Positions 7,600 to 16,237 of a stretch of 50,408 bases of DNA are shown piece by piece. The DNA comes from Paludibacter sp. (GTDB taxonomy: Bacteria > Bacteroidota > Bacteroidia > Bacteroidales > Paludibacteraceae): the NCBI GenBank assembly GCA_027450045.1, contig DAIDKM010000016.1, positions 1 through 50,408 of the forward strand. The letters are read 5' to 3'. A program made the position numbers and the translations under genes. Below the pieces are notes generated by a model, which was not told the origin of the DNA, made no database searches, and saw only the letters and a program-made list of their open reading frames with translations. How positions within the stretch are numbered: position 1 is the stretch's first letter; every line of letters starts with the position of its first letter.

Positions 7600-8409
7600 A
7601 TGAAAACTATAACGTTGCCTGTTTTTTTAAGGAAAGTAACTTTGATTTTCTTTTTGACCGGCGTAACAACTTCGATTTTTGCCGCTTCTGATTTTCCACA
7701 ACGTCCACAACCTCCTCGGTTAGTGAATGATTTAGCGAATATTTTCACCCCACAGCAGGCTGCCGTTTTGGAACAAAAATTGGTCAACTATAATGATTCT
7801 ACCTCGACTCAAATTGCCGTTGTTACGGTTAGTAATTTGTACGGTTATGATATTACCGACTTTACCGATCAATTAGCTCAGAAATGGGGTGTCGGGGAAA
7901 AAGGAATTGATAATGGACTGATGATTCTGATTAAGCCAAAAACTTCTGATACAGATAAAGGCTACGTTCGTATTTCAGTTGGTTATGGTTTAGAACCGAC
8001 GATAACCGATGCTATTTCGGCGCAACTTATTCGTCAAATAATGATTCCTTCCTTTGAGCAAAATCAATATTATCAAGGTGTAGATTCCGCTACTAACGTT
8101 ATTATTGGGTTATGTTCAGGAATTTACAAAGCTGATCAATTTACAAAGAAAAAGAGCGATCATTCAGGATTGGTTATTTTGTTGGTCATGCTGATTGTTT
8201 TTTTACTTTCTTTTTTCCGTCGCAATCATTTTCATAATATTGGAAGTTCCGGAGCGGGTGGGGGAGCGCCTTTTATTTTCTTCCCGGGCTTTTTTGGAAC
8301 AGGTGGTGGTTCAGGCTTTGGCGGCGGTGGTGATAGCGGCGGTTTTGGCGGCTTCGGTGGTTTTGGCGGTGGAAGTTTTGGTGGTGGCGGTGCAAGTGGA
8401 AGCTGGTAA
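7600..8409 (+). CDS. YgcG-like TPM-domain membrane protein with glycine-rich tail
   Basis: The 269-residue protein has a signal peptide (about residues 1-28, ending FAAS), an extracytoplasmic TPM domain (about 35-165, from RLVNDLANIFTPQQAAVLEQKL to YYQGVDSATNVI), one membrane helix (about 188-206, SGLVILLVMLIVFLLSFF) and a strongly glycine-rich tail (about 215-265) made of short GGG/GGF repeats. This is the layout of the YgcG family, sometimes labelled methanol-dehydrogenase-like. The TPM domain should face the periplasm and the tail the cytoplasm. It closes the lemA/TPM/ygcG cluster. Low-complexity DNA in the tail creates long reading frames in other frames, which are not genes. The biochemical role is unknown. 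Confidence 0.9.
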   Translation: MKTITLPVFLRKVTLIFFLTGVTTSIFAASDFPQRPQPPRLVNDLANIFTPQQAAVLEQKLVNYNDSTSTQIAVVTVSNLYGYDITDFTDQLAQKWGVGEKGIDNGLMILIKPKTSDTDKGYVRISVGYGLEPTITDAISAQLIRQIMIPSFEQNQYYQGVDSATNVIIGLCSGIYKADQFTKKKSDHSGLVILLVMLIVFLLSFFRRNHFHNIGSSGAGGGAPFIFFPGFFGTGGGSGFGGGGDSGGFGGFGGFGGGSFGGGGASGSW

Positions 8410-8437
8410 AATTAGATACGAAACTATTTCTCTGGCA

Positions 8438-9172
8438 TTAATCTTCAATTTTGTATCCTGCTATCTTCAAGAAATTAAGCAAGATTTGTTTACCTGTACT
8501 ATGGTAAGTATTCCACAAATTATTGAAATCTGATCGGCATCCTTCTTTATCAATAGTCTGAAAGTCAGTTATTCCATTCATCCATTCTTCAAATAAATCG
8601 TGTGTCAATTCAATGTGACCTTGAATACCATAGGCTTTATCATTGACTTTTATCAACTGATTTGTGCATCCGTCTCCTTTTCCCAAAAGCTGCATGTTTT
8701 CTGACAGTTCTACGGTTTCACCATGCAAATGAAAGATTGGGAATGAAGTTGGAACCCCAACGAATATTGGATCTTTTTCCCCTGATTCAGTCAACTTTAC
8801 GTCAAAAAGATTTTTGTGTTCATCTCTAAACCCTATCTCTTTTCTTGAGCATGGTATCACTTTTCCACCCGCGGCTTTCACTAATGTTTGTAACCCCAGG
8901 CAAATACCAAAAAAGGGGATATTGACATCAATCGTTTCTTTGATCCGGTTTATTTCCTGAATCATTCCGTCTGTCGTGTCATTGGCGCTATTTGGGCCTC
9001 CCAATACTATTAATGTGCCGAAAGCAGTTGGCGTAGGGAAGGATTCTTCTTTTTCAAGATCAGCTACCTGATATTCAATTGAATTTTTTTGAAATAGCTC
9101 TTCAAGAATGCCGGCTCCTTCAATGGATGCGTTTTTAATGACTAAAATCGGCTTTTTATTGAATGATTCCAT
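8438..9172 (-). CDS. Class I glutamine amidotransferase-like protein
   Basis: The 244-residue protein has the class I glutamine amidotransferase fold of the GuaA-type GATase domain. The nucleophile elbow GICLGLQ (residues 89-95) carries C91, and IQGHIELT (183-190) supplies the His-Glu pair H186 and E188. The LIVLGGPNSANDT segment (54-66) matches the oxyanion region. No synthase domain is attached, so the protein resembles the stand-alone GMP-synthase-like amidotransferases that act on small amines or gamma-glutamyl compounds. The acceptor cannot be named. Its first 17 bases overlap the end of the adenine deaminase gene, indicating translational coupling and suggesting a role in nitrogen or purine salvage. 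The end of the gene faces the ygcG-like gene tail to tail. Confidence 0.85.
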   Translation of the reverse strand: MESFNKKPILVIKNASIEGAGILEELFQKNSIEYQVADLEKEESFPTPTAFGTLIVLGGPNSANDTTDGMIQEINRIKETIDVNIPFFGICLGLQTLVKAAGGKVIPCSRKEIGFRDEHKNLFDVKLTESGEKDPIFVGVPTSFPIFHLHGETVELSENMQLLGKGDGCTNQLIKVNDKAYGIQGHIELTHDLFEEWMNGITDFQTIDKEGCRSDFNNLWNTYHSTGKQILLNFLKIAGYKIED

Positions 9173-10193
9173 GATTTTGTTCGTAAAATAAATCGATAAC
9201 TGTAAGCCATTTATCCTTTTCTGCTTGTGTTAGAAAACTTGCTACAAATGAATTACGTGAAAGTTGATAGATGTGTCTGGATGTGAGATTAAGGGCTGAT
9301 GTCATCGTCAAGAAATTCTCGTTTATATAACCTCCAAAGTATGCAGGATCGTCTGAATTAACCGTTGCAACCATTCCTAAATTGAGCATTTCAAGTAAAG
9401 GATGATCAACGGCTTCTTTTACCACTTTCAGTTTTAAGTTTGACAACGGACAAACGGTAAGGGGAATTTGATTTTCGACAATATGTTTTATCAGTGTTTT
9501 GTCCTCTAACGAGCGATTGCCATGATCGATTCGTGCAACTTTCAGTATTTCAATTGCCTCTCGCACGTAGTCCGCATCTCCTTCTTCACCGGCATGTGCC
9601 ACGGTTTCAAATCCTTCATTTTTTGCTTTTTCAAAAACACGTGCAAACTTGGATGGTGGATTTCCAATCTCGGATGAATCAAGACCAACTGCGGTGATCC
9701 AGTCTTTGAAAGGCAACGCTTCTTCAAGCGTTTTTAAGGCCGAATTTTCGTCTAAATGGCGTAAGATGCTCAAGATTATCTTTGAGCTGATTCCAAGTTC
9801 TTCCTTCCCCTTTTCCAGCGCTCTGTGGATGCCATTGATTACTGTTGAGAATGCGACGCCACGTTCCGTGTGTGTTTGCGGATCAAAAAAGATTTCAGTG
9901 TGTACAATGTTTTGAGAATGCGCTTTTTCAAGATAAGCCCATGTCAAATCAAAAAAGTCAATTTCGTGCCTTAAAACATTGGCCCCCTCGTAGTAAATGT
10001 TCAAAAAATCTTGTAAATCATTGAATTGGTATGCTTCTTTAATTGCATCCACGGATTGATAGTTTAGCGTAACCTGGTTGCGTTCTGCAATCTTAAAAAG
10101 GAGTTCAGGTTCTAAAGTGCCTTCAATGTGTAGATGCAATTCCGCTTTGGGAATGTATTGAATAAAGTGCTCTATAGAGGTAATGATTTTCAT
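9156..10193 (-). CDS. Adenine/adenosine deaminase (adenine deaminase type favoured)
   Basis: The 345-residue zinc amidohydrolase probably converts adenine to hypoxanthine with release of ammonia in purine salvage. Metal and catalytic residues are visible: H20 and H22 in AELHLHIEGTLEP, H200 and E203 in VAHAGEEGD, H224 in IDHGNRSLED, and D281-D282 in TVNSDDPAYFGGY. The DHGNRSLED and SDDPAYFGGY blocks match the Aah1-like adenine deaminases (fungal Aah1, some bacterial enzymes) better than classical adenosine deaminase, which usually reads TDDP. Adenosine remains possible. It is the first gene of a pair with the amidotransferase. A TAACTTTG -7 type box on the minus strand (10265-10258) lies 65 bp upstream, with no clear -33 element. 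Confidence 0.88.
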   Translation of the reverse strand: MKIITSIEHFIQYIPKAELHLHIEGTLEPELLFKIAERNQVTLNYQSVDAIKEAYQFNDLQDFLNIYYEGANVLRHEIDFFDLTWAYLEKAHSQNIVHTEIFFDPQTHTERGVAFSTVINGIHRALEKGKEELGISSKIILSILRHLDENSALKTLEEALPFKDWITAVGLDSSEIGNPPSKFARVFEKAKNEGFETVAHAGEEGDADYVREAIEILKVARIDHGNRSLEDKTLIKHIVENQIPLTVCPLSNLKLKVVKEAVDHPLLEMLNLGMVATVNSDDPAYFGGYINENFLTMTSALNLTSRHIYQLSRNSFVASFLTQAEKDKWLTVIDLFYEQNHGIIQ

Positions 10194-10257
10194 AGGGTTG
10201 TTTTGATGATGTTTCTTTGAGCATTCTGTAAACTCTGCAATATAATTTTTTGGGTGA

Positions 10258-10265
10258 CAAAGTTA
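10258..10265 (-). promoter_or_regulatory. Probable -7 box for the deaminase-amidotransferase pair
   Basis: The minus strand reads TAACTTTG, a perfect match to the Bacteroidetes -7 consensus TAnnTTTG, about 65 bp before the deaminase ATG. A TTTG/TTG at the proper -33 distance was not found, so this is a half-match. Confidence 0.35.
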
Positions 10266-10357
10266 TACAAATTTAGGTGGATTTTGACAGATCAGGCTTT
10301 TTCTGCTTTTCTGTTCGGCTGGTTGCTGTTTCTGCCTGTTTCTTATGATTTTCGCCC

Positions 10358-10365
10358 TATCTTTG
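10358..10365 (+). promoter_or_regulatory. Probable -7 box for dusB, decides its start
   Basis: TATCTTTG fits TAnnTTTG. It lies inside an upstream extension of the dusB reading frame (an ATG at 10345). If used, transcription begins near 10372, which excludes the 10345 start and supports the ATG at 10384. No strong -33 element is visible. Confidence 0.4.
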
Positions 10366-10383
10366 CAGGCTATTTTATGTATT

Positions 10384-11388
10384 ATGCAAATAGGTAATCA
10401 TATTTTCCCCGCTTATCCCCTGTTTTTGGCTCCTATGGAGGATGTCACTGATCGTACATTTCGCATGCTTTGCAAGGAGTTTGGCGCTGATTTAGTTTAT
10501 ACGGAGTTTATTTCCGCGGATGCTTTGATTCGTAACATTCAACGGACAGAACAAAAGCTAACGCTTTCTGACGAAGAACGCCCTGTTGCTATTCAGCTTT
10601 ATGGGCGTGACGTCGATTCTATGGTGGAAGCTGCTAAAATCGCTGCCGAAGCAAATCCCGATATCATTGATCTAAACTTTGGTTGCCCTGTGAAAAGAGT
10701 TGCCGGAAAAGGAGCCGGAGCCGGTTTATTACGTGATATTCCGACCATGCTTGAAATCACATCTGCTGTTGTAAAAGCGGTTCAATTGCCTGTCACTGTT
10801 AAAACAAGATTGGGATGGGACGATAATTCAAAAATTATTGTGCAATTGGCTGAACAATTACAGGATTGTGGCATTGCGGCTTTAGCCATTCACGGACGTA
10901 CCAGAGCGCAAATGTACAACGGAGAGGCTGATTGGACTTTAATTGGCGAGGTTAAAAACAATACTCGAATTCATATTCCCATTATTGGTAACGGTGATGT
11001 GACAACGCCGGAGCGTGCCAAAGAGTGTTTTGAAAGGTATGGCGTGGATGCTGTTATGGTTGGCAGGGCTTCCATTGGCCGACCATGGATTTTCAAAGAG
11101 ATGAAGCATTATTTGCAGTTTGACGAACATCTATCTCCGTTATCTGTTGAATTTCAATTTGATATTTTGAAACGGCAAATTATGGAAAGTGTCCAATGGT
11201 TGGATGAACGGAAGGCTATTCTTCATGTCAGGCGACACTTGGCCGCTTCGCCTCTCTTTAAAGGGATTCCCTATTTTCGTGAAATGCGTATTCGCATGTT
11301 GCGGGCCAATACGTTAGATGAACTATTTACTGTTTTTGATGCCATTCAATGTGATTATCTTTCAGAAAGAGATCAAACAATGGGTTAA
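10384..11388 (+). CDS. dusB: tRNA-dihydrouridine synthase DusB
   Basis: The 334-residue FMN enzyme reduces specific uridines in the tRNA D-loop to dihydrouridine with NADPH. The amino terminus MQIGNHIFPAYPLFLAPMED matches the family from its first residue when the ATG at 10384 is used. The longer frame from 10345 adds 13 unrelated residues. The catalytic cysteine is C101 in LNFGCPVKRVAGKGAGAGLL (97-116). FMN-binding regions TVKTRLGWDD, AIHGRTRAQMY and IIGNGDV/VGRASIGRPWIF follow in normal order. The carboxy-terminal helical tRNA-binding domain is present. It is flanked by genes on the opposite strand, so it is probably a single-gene transcript. Confidence 0.95.
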   Translation: MQIGNHIFPAYPLFLAPMEDVTDRTFRMLCKEFGADLVYTEFISADALIRNIQRTEQKLTLSDEERPVAIQLYGRDVDSMVEAAKIAAEANPDIIDLNFGCPVKRVAGKGAGAGLLRDIPTMLEITSAVVKAVQLPVTVKTRLGWDDNSKIIVQLAEQLQDCGIAALAIHGRTRAQMYNGEADWTLIGEVKNNTRIHIPIIGNGDVTTPERAKECFERYGVDAVMVGRASIGRPWIFKEMKHYLQFDEHLSPLSVEFQFDILKRQIMESVQWLDERKAILHVRRHLAASPLFKGIPYFREMRIRMLRANTLDELFTVFDAIQCDYLSERDQTMG

Positions 11389-11526
11389 CCGACTAATGAC
11401 CTGCTGTGTAACTTGTTGAAATTATTCAAGAATGAATAGCGTGGATTTAACTTCTTATCTTCCCGTAATTTCAAAGTTCATTCTTTTGGCTATAATATTC
11501 ATTTTGTGCAACTAGCTTCAGTTTAA

Positions 11527-11970
11527 TTAGTGCATGATCCACCCCTGCACATACATCCAAGCTACGTATCGGCCAAATTTTCCGATAGTCATGGCAATCA
11601 TGGTTCCTAAGAAGTTAGTGCGAAAATATCCGCAGGCAACCACAATTACATCGCCAATACCCGGAACAAAGGAGAAAACAGCCAACCAATCGCCCCGATT
11701 GTACATCTTTTTTTCAAATCTTTCTACCTTCTCTTTCTTGATTTTCAGATATTTCTCAATCCATTCAATCTTACCGAGTCTTCCAATCCAATAAGTAGTT
11801 ACACCTCCAAGTGTATTTCCGACGGTTGCAACCGCAACGCATGTCCATACATCCCAACCGGCGTAAATTAATGCAGCGAAGATTAATTCTGAACCAATCG
11901 GAAGAATGGTTGCTGCCAGAAAAGAGGCTATAAATAGTCCTACATAACCCCATTCAACTAATCCCTGCAT
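11527..11970 (-). CDS. YqaA/DedA-type (VTT-domain) membrane protein
   Basis: The 147-residue inner-membrane protein belongs to the SNARE-associated/VTT (DedA, YqaA) family. Characteristic blocks are FLAATILPIGSELIFAALI (residues 18-36), GNTLGGVTTYWIGRLG (51-66) and the FSFVPGIGDVIVVACGYFR segment (99-117), which carries the family's glycine-proline-glycine turn. About four membrane segments are visible. DedA-family proteins include flippases for undecaprenyl phosphate and other lipids; YqaA itself is uncharacterised. Its start overlaps the end of the upstream membrane-protein gene by 17 bp, so the pair is probably translationally coupled. Confidence 0.88.
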   Translation of the reverse strand: MQGLVEWGYVGLFIASFLAATILPIGSELIFAALIYAGWDVWTCVAVATVGNTLGGVTTYWIGRLGKIEWIEKYLKIKKEKVERFEKKMYNRGDWLAVFSFVPGIGDVIVVACGYFRTNFLGTMIAMTIGKFGRYVAWMYVQGWIMH

Positions 11971-12928
11971 AGCTGATGGTTAAGTTGTAAGCAATTAATA
12001 ATACGACAAGAATAAGGAAGAATAGTGTGTTTTTTTGTGAAGTATTTATGGAAAAAAAGATGGCAAAAAGAAAAGAAATTATTCCTGAGAAAGCTGTTGA
12101 AGCATCAGCAATTTTTCCCATCCGAATTACAATAAGCAGACTGATGAAAAAATAGAGCCAAATCATCACTTGTATGTTCTTCCGCTCGTTGATGTTGCTT
12201 TGGAATCGATTTACAAGGCAACCCCTGATTGCAACCAGCGATAGGATAAATAGAACAGATTGGTAGATAATAGTTAGTTTATCCGTGTCCCAAATCGGCA
12301 TTTCGATTTGATAGGTTTGTATGTAGCGTATGACGTTTCCCTCCAAATTTCCCTGTATGTAGAAGATTCCTCCTAATAAAATTATTGGCGTAGCTATACC
12401 TAAGGCAATTGCATGTAAAATGCGTAGCGATAAGTTGTTAATTATAAATAGACTGATAAACAAAAATGGCAGTAAAATGATATAATCGGGAGCAATTAAG
12501 ATGCTAACGCAAAGAAGCATCGCTGCATTGAAAACTAATTTTGTAGGGTCATGTTTATGATAAGTTGAGAGAATCTCCCAAAGACTTAGCAATAGTAACA
12601 AGAATGCAACTTTTCCATTTGAGAAAACCCAAAAATCAGGCTGACTGCTGCTAAAAAGAATATAGAGAAAGAATGGCAGGTAAGTACGGTTTTGAATGAA
12701 ATTAAATTTCTCGGTGAGCATGAAGAACAGGTATCCACCGGCAAGCGTAGTTATTAGTGACAGCCAAATAGATAATGGCGTTGAAAGGCCATCAATGATT
12801 GTATGCGTCGTTTCATCTGGTAGGGTATTGAATGCCAGTTGTTTTGTCCATAGTAGGATGGCAATTCCAATTGTAAACGATATGTTCGTTACGTTTGGTC
12901 TGAGGTAATTTCTTAGGCTTATTCCCAT
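11954..12928 (-). CDS. Multi-pass membrane protein of unknown function (DUF6427-like)
   Basis: The protein of about 324 residues has nine or ten hydrophobic segments and almost no soluble domain. Short polar loops hold conserved-looking pairs such as SSSQPDFWVFSNGK and PIWDTDK. I think it fits the Bacteroidetes DUF6427 group, but that name comes from general resemblance and is uncertain. The ATG at 12928 is chosen. A longer frame would begin at a GTG (12949) that lies inside one arm of a 12-bp inverted repeat. It overlaps the yqaA-like gene downstream. Function is unknown; a polyprenyl or polysaccharide-linked role is only a guess from the overall shape. Confidence 0.75.
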   Translation of the reverse strand: MGISLRNYLRPNVTNISFTIGIAILLWTKQLAFNTLPDETTHTIIDGLSTPLSIWLSLITTLAGGYLFFMLTEKFNFIQNRTYLPFFLYILFSSSQPDFWVFSNGKVAFLLLLLSLWEILSTYHKHDPTKLVFNAAMLLCVSILIAPDYIILLPFLFISLFIINNLSLRILHAIALGIATPIILLGGIFYIQGNLEGNVIRYIQTYQIEMPIWDTDKLTIIYQSVLFILSLVAIRGCLVNRFQSNINERKNIQVMIWLYFFISLLIVIRMGKIADASTAFSGIISFLFAIFFSINTSQKNTLFFLILVVLLIAYNLTISYAGIS

Positions 12929-12943
12929 CGTGTTATTATGCAA

Positions 12944-12997
12944 TTTCACCGCAATAAGTTTGTTGCAAATTTATCCAACAAGCACATTGCGGTGAAA
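12944..12997. repeat. Long stem-loop: 12-bp perfect inverted repeat with nested inner arms
   Basis: TTTCACCGCAAT (12944-12955) and ATTGCGGTGAAA (12986-12997) are perfect inverted arms. Inside them TTGTTG (12960-12965) and CAACAA (12976-12981) pair again. Only a small internal mismatch lies between the two stems, and the loop is 10 bases. It falls between the M3 peptidase stop and the next leftward gene. There is no T-run on either side, so it is not a standard intrinsic terminator; it may be a transcript-stabilising or processing hairpin. Confidence 0.6.
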
Positions 12998-13015
12998 AAC
13001 CAGTTGATATATCAA

Positions 13016-15115
13016 TTATTCTAACCCTTTGCTTTTCAGCAGGGCATCTACTTTAGGCTCTCTTCCTCTGAATTTAGCGTAGGCTTTCATCAGATCTACG
13101 CTGTTGCCTTTTTCTAAAATATCTGTTTTCAGTGCAGTTGCCGTCTTTTGATCAAAAATTCCTTTTTCTTTGAAGAGTTCGAAAGCATCTTTGTCAATTA
13201 CCGAAGCCCATGGATAACTATAATAACCCGCCGAATAGTCATCACTAAAGATGTGTTTGAAATAGGTTGATCTGTAACGGGGTAATATTTCAGGAATAAG
13301 TCCGATTTTATCCATTTGTTCTTTTTCAAATTGATCGACATTGATGCCATTGACGCTTGATAACTCGTGCCATTTCATGTCGAGAATAGCGGCTGCCAGA
13401 AGTTCTGTCATGTCAAATCCCTGATTAAAGTAGGCAGAGTTTTGAATTTTATCCATTAATTCCTTTGGCATCAATTTCCCTGTTTTGTAGTTAAATGCGT
13501 ACAGTTTCATTACTTCAGGTTGGAAAGCGAAGTTTTCCATAAATTGTGATGGAAATTCCACAAAATCCCGTGGAACGTTTGTCCCACTGATGCTTGGATA
13601 CGTAACTTGTGATAAAAGCCCGTGCAGTGCATGTCCAAACTCGTGGAAAAGCGTGGTCACATCGTCCATCGAAAGAAGCGAAGGTTCTGTTGCCGTGGGT
13701 TTCGCTAAATTGGCAACATTCACAATTACAGGACGCACATTTACGCCATTTTCAATATATTGACCACTGAAATTGTCCATCCAGGCGCCGACTGTTTTGC
13801 TGGGACGTGGATAATAGTCTGTGTAAAGAATACCAATCAATTTGCCATTTGCGTCTGTCACCTCAAATACATCCACATCCGGCTGATAAACAGGCATATT
13901 TTTCAATTGCTTGAAATTTAAGCCATATAGTTTGTGCGCTACTTCAAACGCTCCGTTTCGTACGTTTTCAAGTTTGAAATAGGGTTTTAGTTCGTCTTCG
14001 TTGAGGTCGTATTTCTCTTTTCTCACTTTTTCTGCATAATACCACCAATCCCAAGAGGCTAATTGGAAGCCTCCGTTTTCTTTGTCGATGATAGCTTGCA
14101 TTTCTTTTACCTCATCTTTTGCTTTTGCTAATGATGGACTCCAAAGTTGCATTAGTAACGTATCAACCCGTGCCGGTGTCTTGGCCATTTTGTCCGATAG
14201 GATGTAGTCAGCCGGTGTTTGGTATCCTAACAAGTTGGCTAACTCTATTCTATCTTTCATAATATCCATGATAACTTGCTTGTTATCATATTGGTTGTTG
14301 TTGTCGCCGCGCATGAAGTATCCGCGATACAGTTTTTCACGTAAATCGCGTCGGGTGCTATAGGTTAGAAATGGAATCCAACTGTTTTTTTGCATGGTAA
14401 ATACCCATTTCCCGGGTATACCGTCTGTTTTGGCTTCTTCTGCAGCTGTTGTGATGACATTTTCGGGTAGCCCTGCCAAATCGGACTTATTATCTAAAAC
14501 AAGCTTGAAATTGTTGGTTTCGGCCAAAAGATTATTACCGAATTTAAGCTCTAACATCGCCAAATCGGTATTAAGCTCGCGGAGCCTGTTTTTCTGAGCG
14601 GGAGTTAAATCAGCTCCTTGATGAACGAACTTTTTGTAATCTTCTTCTAAAACTTTTTGTTGTTCTGCAGTTAGCGGTAATTTTGTGCGATTATTGTAAA
14701 GCGTTTTGATTCGTTGGAACAATTTTTCGTTCAGCACGATATTATCGCTGTGAGCGGTAAGCATTGGCGTCACTTTTTCTGCTATGGCTTGCATCCTGTC
14801 GTTGCTCATAGATTCAAGCAAGTTAAAGAATACCATATTCACCTTCGAAAGCAATTTGCCAGAATAATCCAATGCGGCAATCGTGTTTGAAAATGTTGGC
14901 GCCTCAGGATTGTTCGCAATGGCTTCTATTTCTTGATCTTGCTGTTTTATTCCTGCTTCAAATGCAGGTTCATAGTCGGATTCTGATATTTTATTGAATG
15001 GAGGTACTCCAAATGGGGTTGTATATTTCTCGAAGAAGGGATTTGGGGTACCGGCTGTTGCACCAAGCGTACTTAGCATAGCTAATGTAATTAGGGTTAT
15101 AAGTTTGGTTTTCAT
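13016..15115 (-). CDS. M3-family zinc oligopeptidase / dipeptidyl carboxypeptidase (Dcp-like), exported
   Basis: The 699-residue metallopeptidase begins with a signal peptide (residues 1-21, ending ATAG), so it should act in the periplasm on short peptides, releasing carboxy-terminal dipeptides if it is Dcp-like. The zinc site is HEFGHALHG (491-499, HEXXH) with the third ligand probably E520 in DFVEFPSQFMENF. The substrate-channel segment around 595-625 (LPRYRSTYFKHIFSDDYSAGYYSYPWA) is typical of M3. The length and the start FEKYTTPFGVPPFNKI agree with bacterial Dcp rather than the shorter PepF. It follows ribF by 23 bp and is likely cotranscribed. A TTGATATATCAA palindrome (13004-13015) abuts the stop codon. 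Confidence 0.93.
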   Translation of the reverse strand: MKTKLITLITLAMLSTLGATAGTPNPFFEKYTTPFGVPPFNKISESDYEPAFEAGIKQQDQEIEAIANNPEAPTFSNTIAALDYSGKLLSKVNMVFFNLLESMSNDRMQAIAEKVTPMLTAHSDNIVLNEKLFQRIKTLYNNRTKLPLTAEQQKVLEEDYKKFVHQGADLTPAQKNRLRELNTDLAMLELKFGNNLLAETNNFKLVLDNKSDLAGLPENVITTAAEEAKTDGIPGKWVFTMQKNSWIPFLTYSTRRDLREKLYRGYFMRGDNNNQYDNKQVIMDIMKDRIELANLLGYQTPADYILSDKMAKTPARVDTLLMQLWSPSLAKAKDEVKEMQAIIDKENGGFQLASWDWWYYAEKVRKEKYDLNEDELKPYFKLENVRNGAFEVAHKLYGLNFKQLKNMPVYQPDVDVFEVTDANGKLIGILYTDYYPRPSKTVGAWMDNFSGQYIENGVNVRPVIVNVANLAKPTATEPSLLSMDDVTTLFHEFGHALHGLLSQVTYPSISGTNVPRDFVEFPSQFMENFAFQPEVMKLYAFNYKTGKLMPKELMDKIQNSAYFNQGFDMTELLAAAILDMKWHELSSVNGINVDQFEKEQMDKIGLIPEILPRYRSTYFKHIFSDDYSAGYYSYPWASVIDKDAFELFKEKGIFDQKTATALKTDILEKGNSVDLMKAYAKFRGREPKVDALLKSKGLE

Positions 15116-15138
15116 GTGGTTATTCTTTCTTCATTAGA

Positions 15139-16074
15139 CTACTCAGGCTTTTCTAATATTTTGATAATCATCTTTTTATCTTTGCCAATCTGTGATTTAA
15201 GAGCCATGAGGTTTTCAAATTTCTTTTCTCCACGTATCTTTTTCACGATTTCTATCGTTATTTCTTTCCCATAAATGTCTTTGTCAAAGTCGATAATATG
15301 TACTTCAATGGTTTCCTTGTTTGGTTCTTCGATCAGGGTAGGTCTGTGTCCAATGTTGAGCATCCCCATGTATTTTTTCCCCTCAACGTAGGCCCATGTT
15401 GCATAAACTCCATTAGCAGGTACTATTTTTTCATTGTCGATGGGTGCAAGATTTGCCGTTGGATAACCGATTTTTCGCCCAATTTGTTGCCCTTCGACAA
15501 CTTTTCCGGTAAGTGGGAAAGTGTACCCGAGTAACTTATTGGCAATGGCAATATCTCCTTCACTCATTAATCTTCTGATTTCGGAGGAACTGACTTGCTT
15601 CCCTCTGTAGTTCGATTCTTCTGTCTTTATTACTTTCAGGCCTACTTCATTCCCGTATTGTTCATATTTTTCAAATTCTTCCCGTCTCCCTTTCCCAATC
15701 TTGTTGTCGTGTCCTATGAGCAAGGTGTGAGTATTCAGCTTTTCTTTCAAAACGGTTTTAATAAAATCTTCTGCCGTTAGGTTTTGAATGTCGGGATTGA
15801 AATCAAGTAAAATGCAATAATCAATTCCTGTTTTGGAAAGTAAATCTAACTTCTCGTCAAGCGTGGTTAGTAGCTGAGGGACGAACTCACTGTGAAGTTC
15901 TTTTCGGGGATGAGTCCGGAAGGTGATAACAGCAGATTTAAGTCCGTTTGCTTTTGCAACTTTCTTTAATTGTTCGATGATATATTGGTGGCCGCGATGT
16001 ACGCCATCAAAAAAGCCAACAGTGACAACGATCTGTTCACTGCCCTCGATGGATAAATTCGTAATTATTTTCAC
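15139..16074 (-). CDS. ribF: Bifunctional riboflavin kinase / FAD synthetase RibF
   Basis: The 311-residue enzyme makes FMN from riboflavin and then FAD. The amino-terminal FAD synthetase domain has GFFDGVHRGHQ (residues 20-30, H26 and H29 of the HXGH nucleotidyltransferase motif), TFRTHPRK and the VSSSEIRRLM block (161-170). The carboxy-terminal riboflavin kinase domain has GRKIGYPTANL (199-209) with the PTAN motif. FAD made here serves MnmG, and FMN serves DusB, both encoded in this window. A good Bacteroidetes promoter lies directly upstream (16101-16132), and the M3 peptidase gene follows 23 bp downstream. Confidence 0.95.
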   Translation of the reverse strand: MKIITNLSIEGSEQIVVTVGFFDGVHRGHQYIIEQLKKVAKANGLKSAVITFRTHPRKELHSEFVPQLLTTLDEKLDLLSKTGIDYCILLDFNPDIQNLTAEDFIKTVLKEKLNTHTLLIGHDNKIGKGRREEFEKYEQYGNEVGLKVIKTEESNYRGKQVSSSEIRRLMSEGDIAIANKLLGYTFPLTGKVVEGQQIGRKIGYPTANLAPIDNEKIVPANGVYATWAYVEGKKYMGMLNIGHRPTLIEEPNKETIEVHIIDFDKDIYGKEITIEIVKKIRGEKKFENLMALKSQIGKDKKMIIKILEKPE

Positions 16075-16100
16075 AGCAAAGGATGTTTTTAATTAGGTTA

Positions 16101-16132
16101 CAAAGTTACTAAATCGAATCCGTTTCAACAAC
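16101..16132 (-). promoter_or_regulatory. Bacteroidetes-type promoter for ribF
   Basis: The minus strand reads GTTG (16132-16129), a 20-bp spacer, then TAACTTTG (16108-16101), matching the -33/-7 pattern. Transcription would start near 16094, about 20 bases upstream of the ribF ATG. No FMN riboswitch fits in so short a leader. Confidence 0.6.
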
Positions 16133-16237
16133 GCTTCCTATTCGGCCTTTCCCCTGCCTAGTTCAGCTTTCCTTTTTGATTGCACGAGCGCTTATTTTTT
16201 GTTGCCCGTTGGGCAGATGAAATGAAATATTCGATTC

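Noticed and set aside
12929-12949. GTG-initiated extension of the multi-pass membrane protein
   Set aside because: The GTG lies within one arm of a 12-bp inverted repeat, and the ATG at 12928 gives a normal start.
16203-16215. TGCCC-GTT-GGGCA hairpin near the uvrC end
   Set aside because: No T-run follows on the minus strand, the direction of uvrC transcription, and the stem is only 5 bp, so it is not called a terminator.
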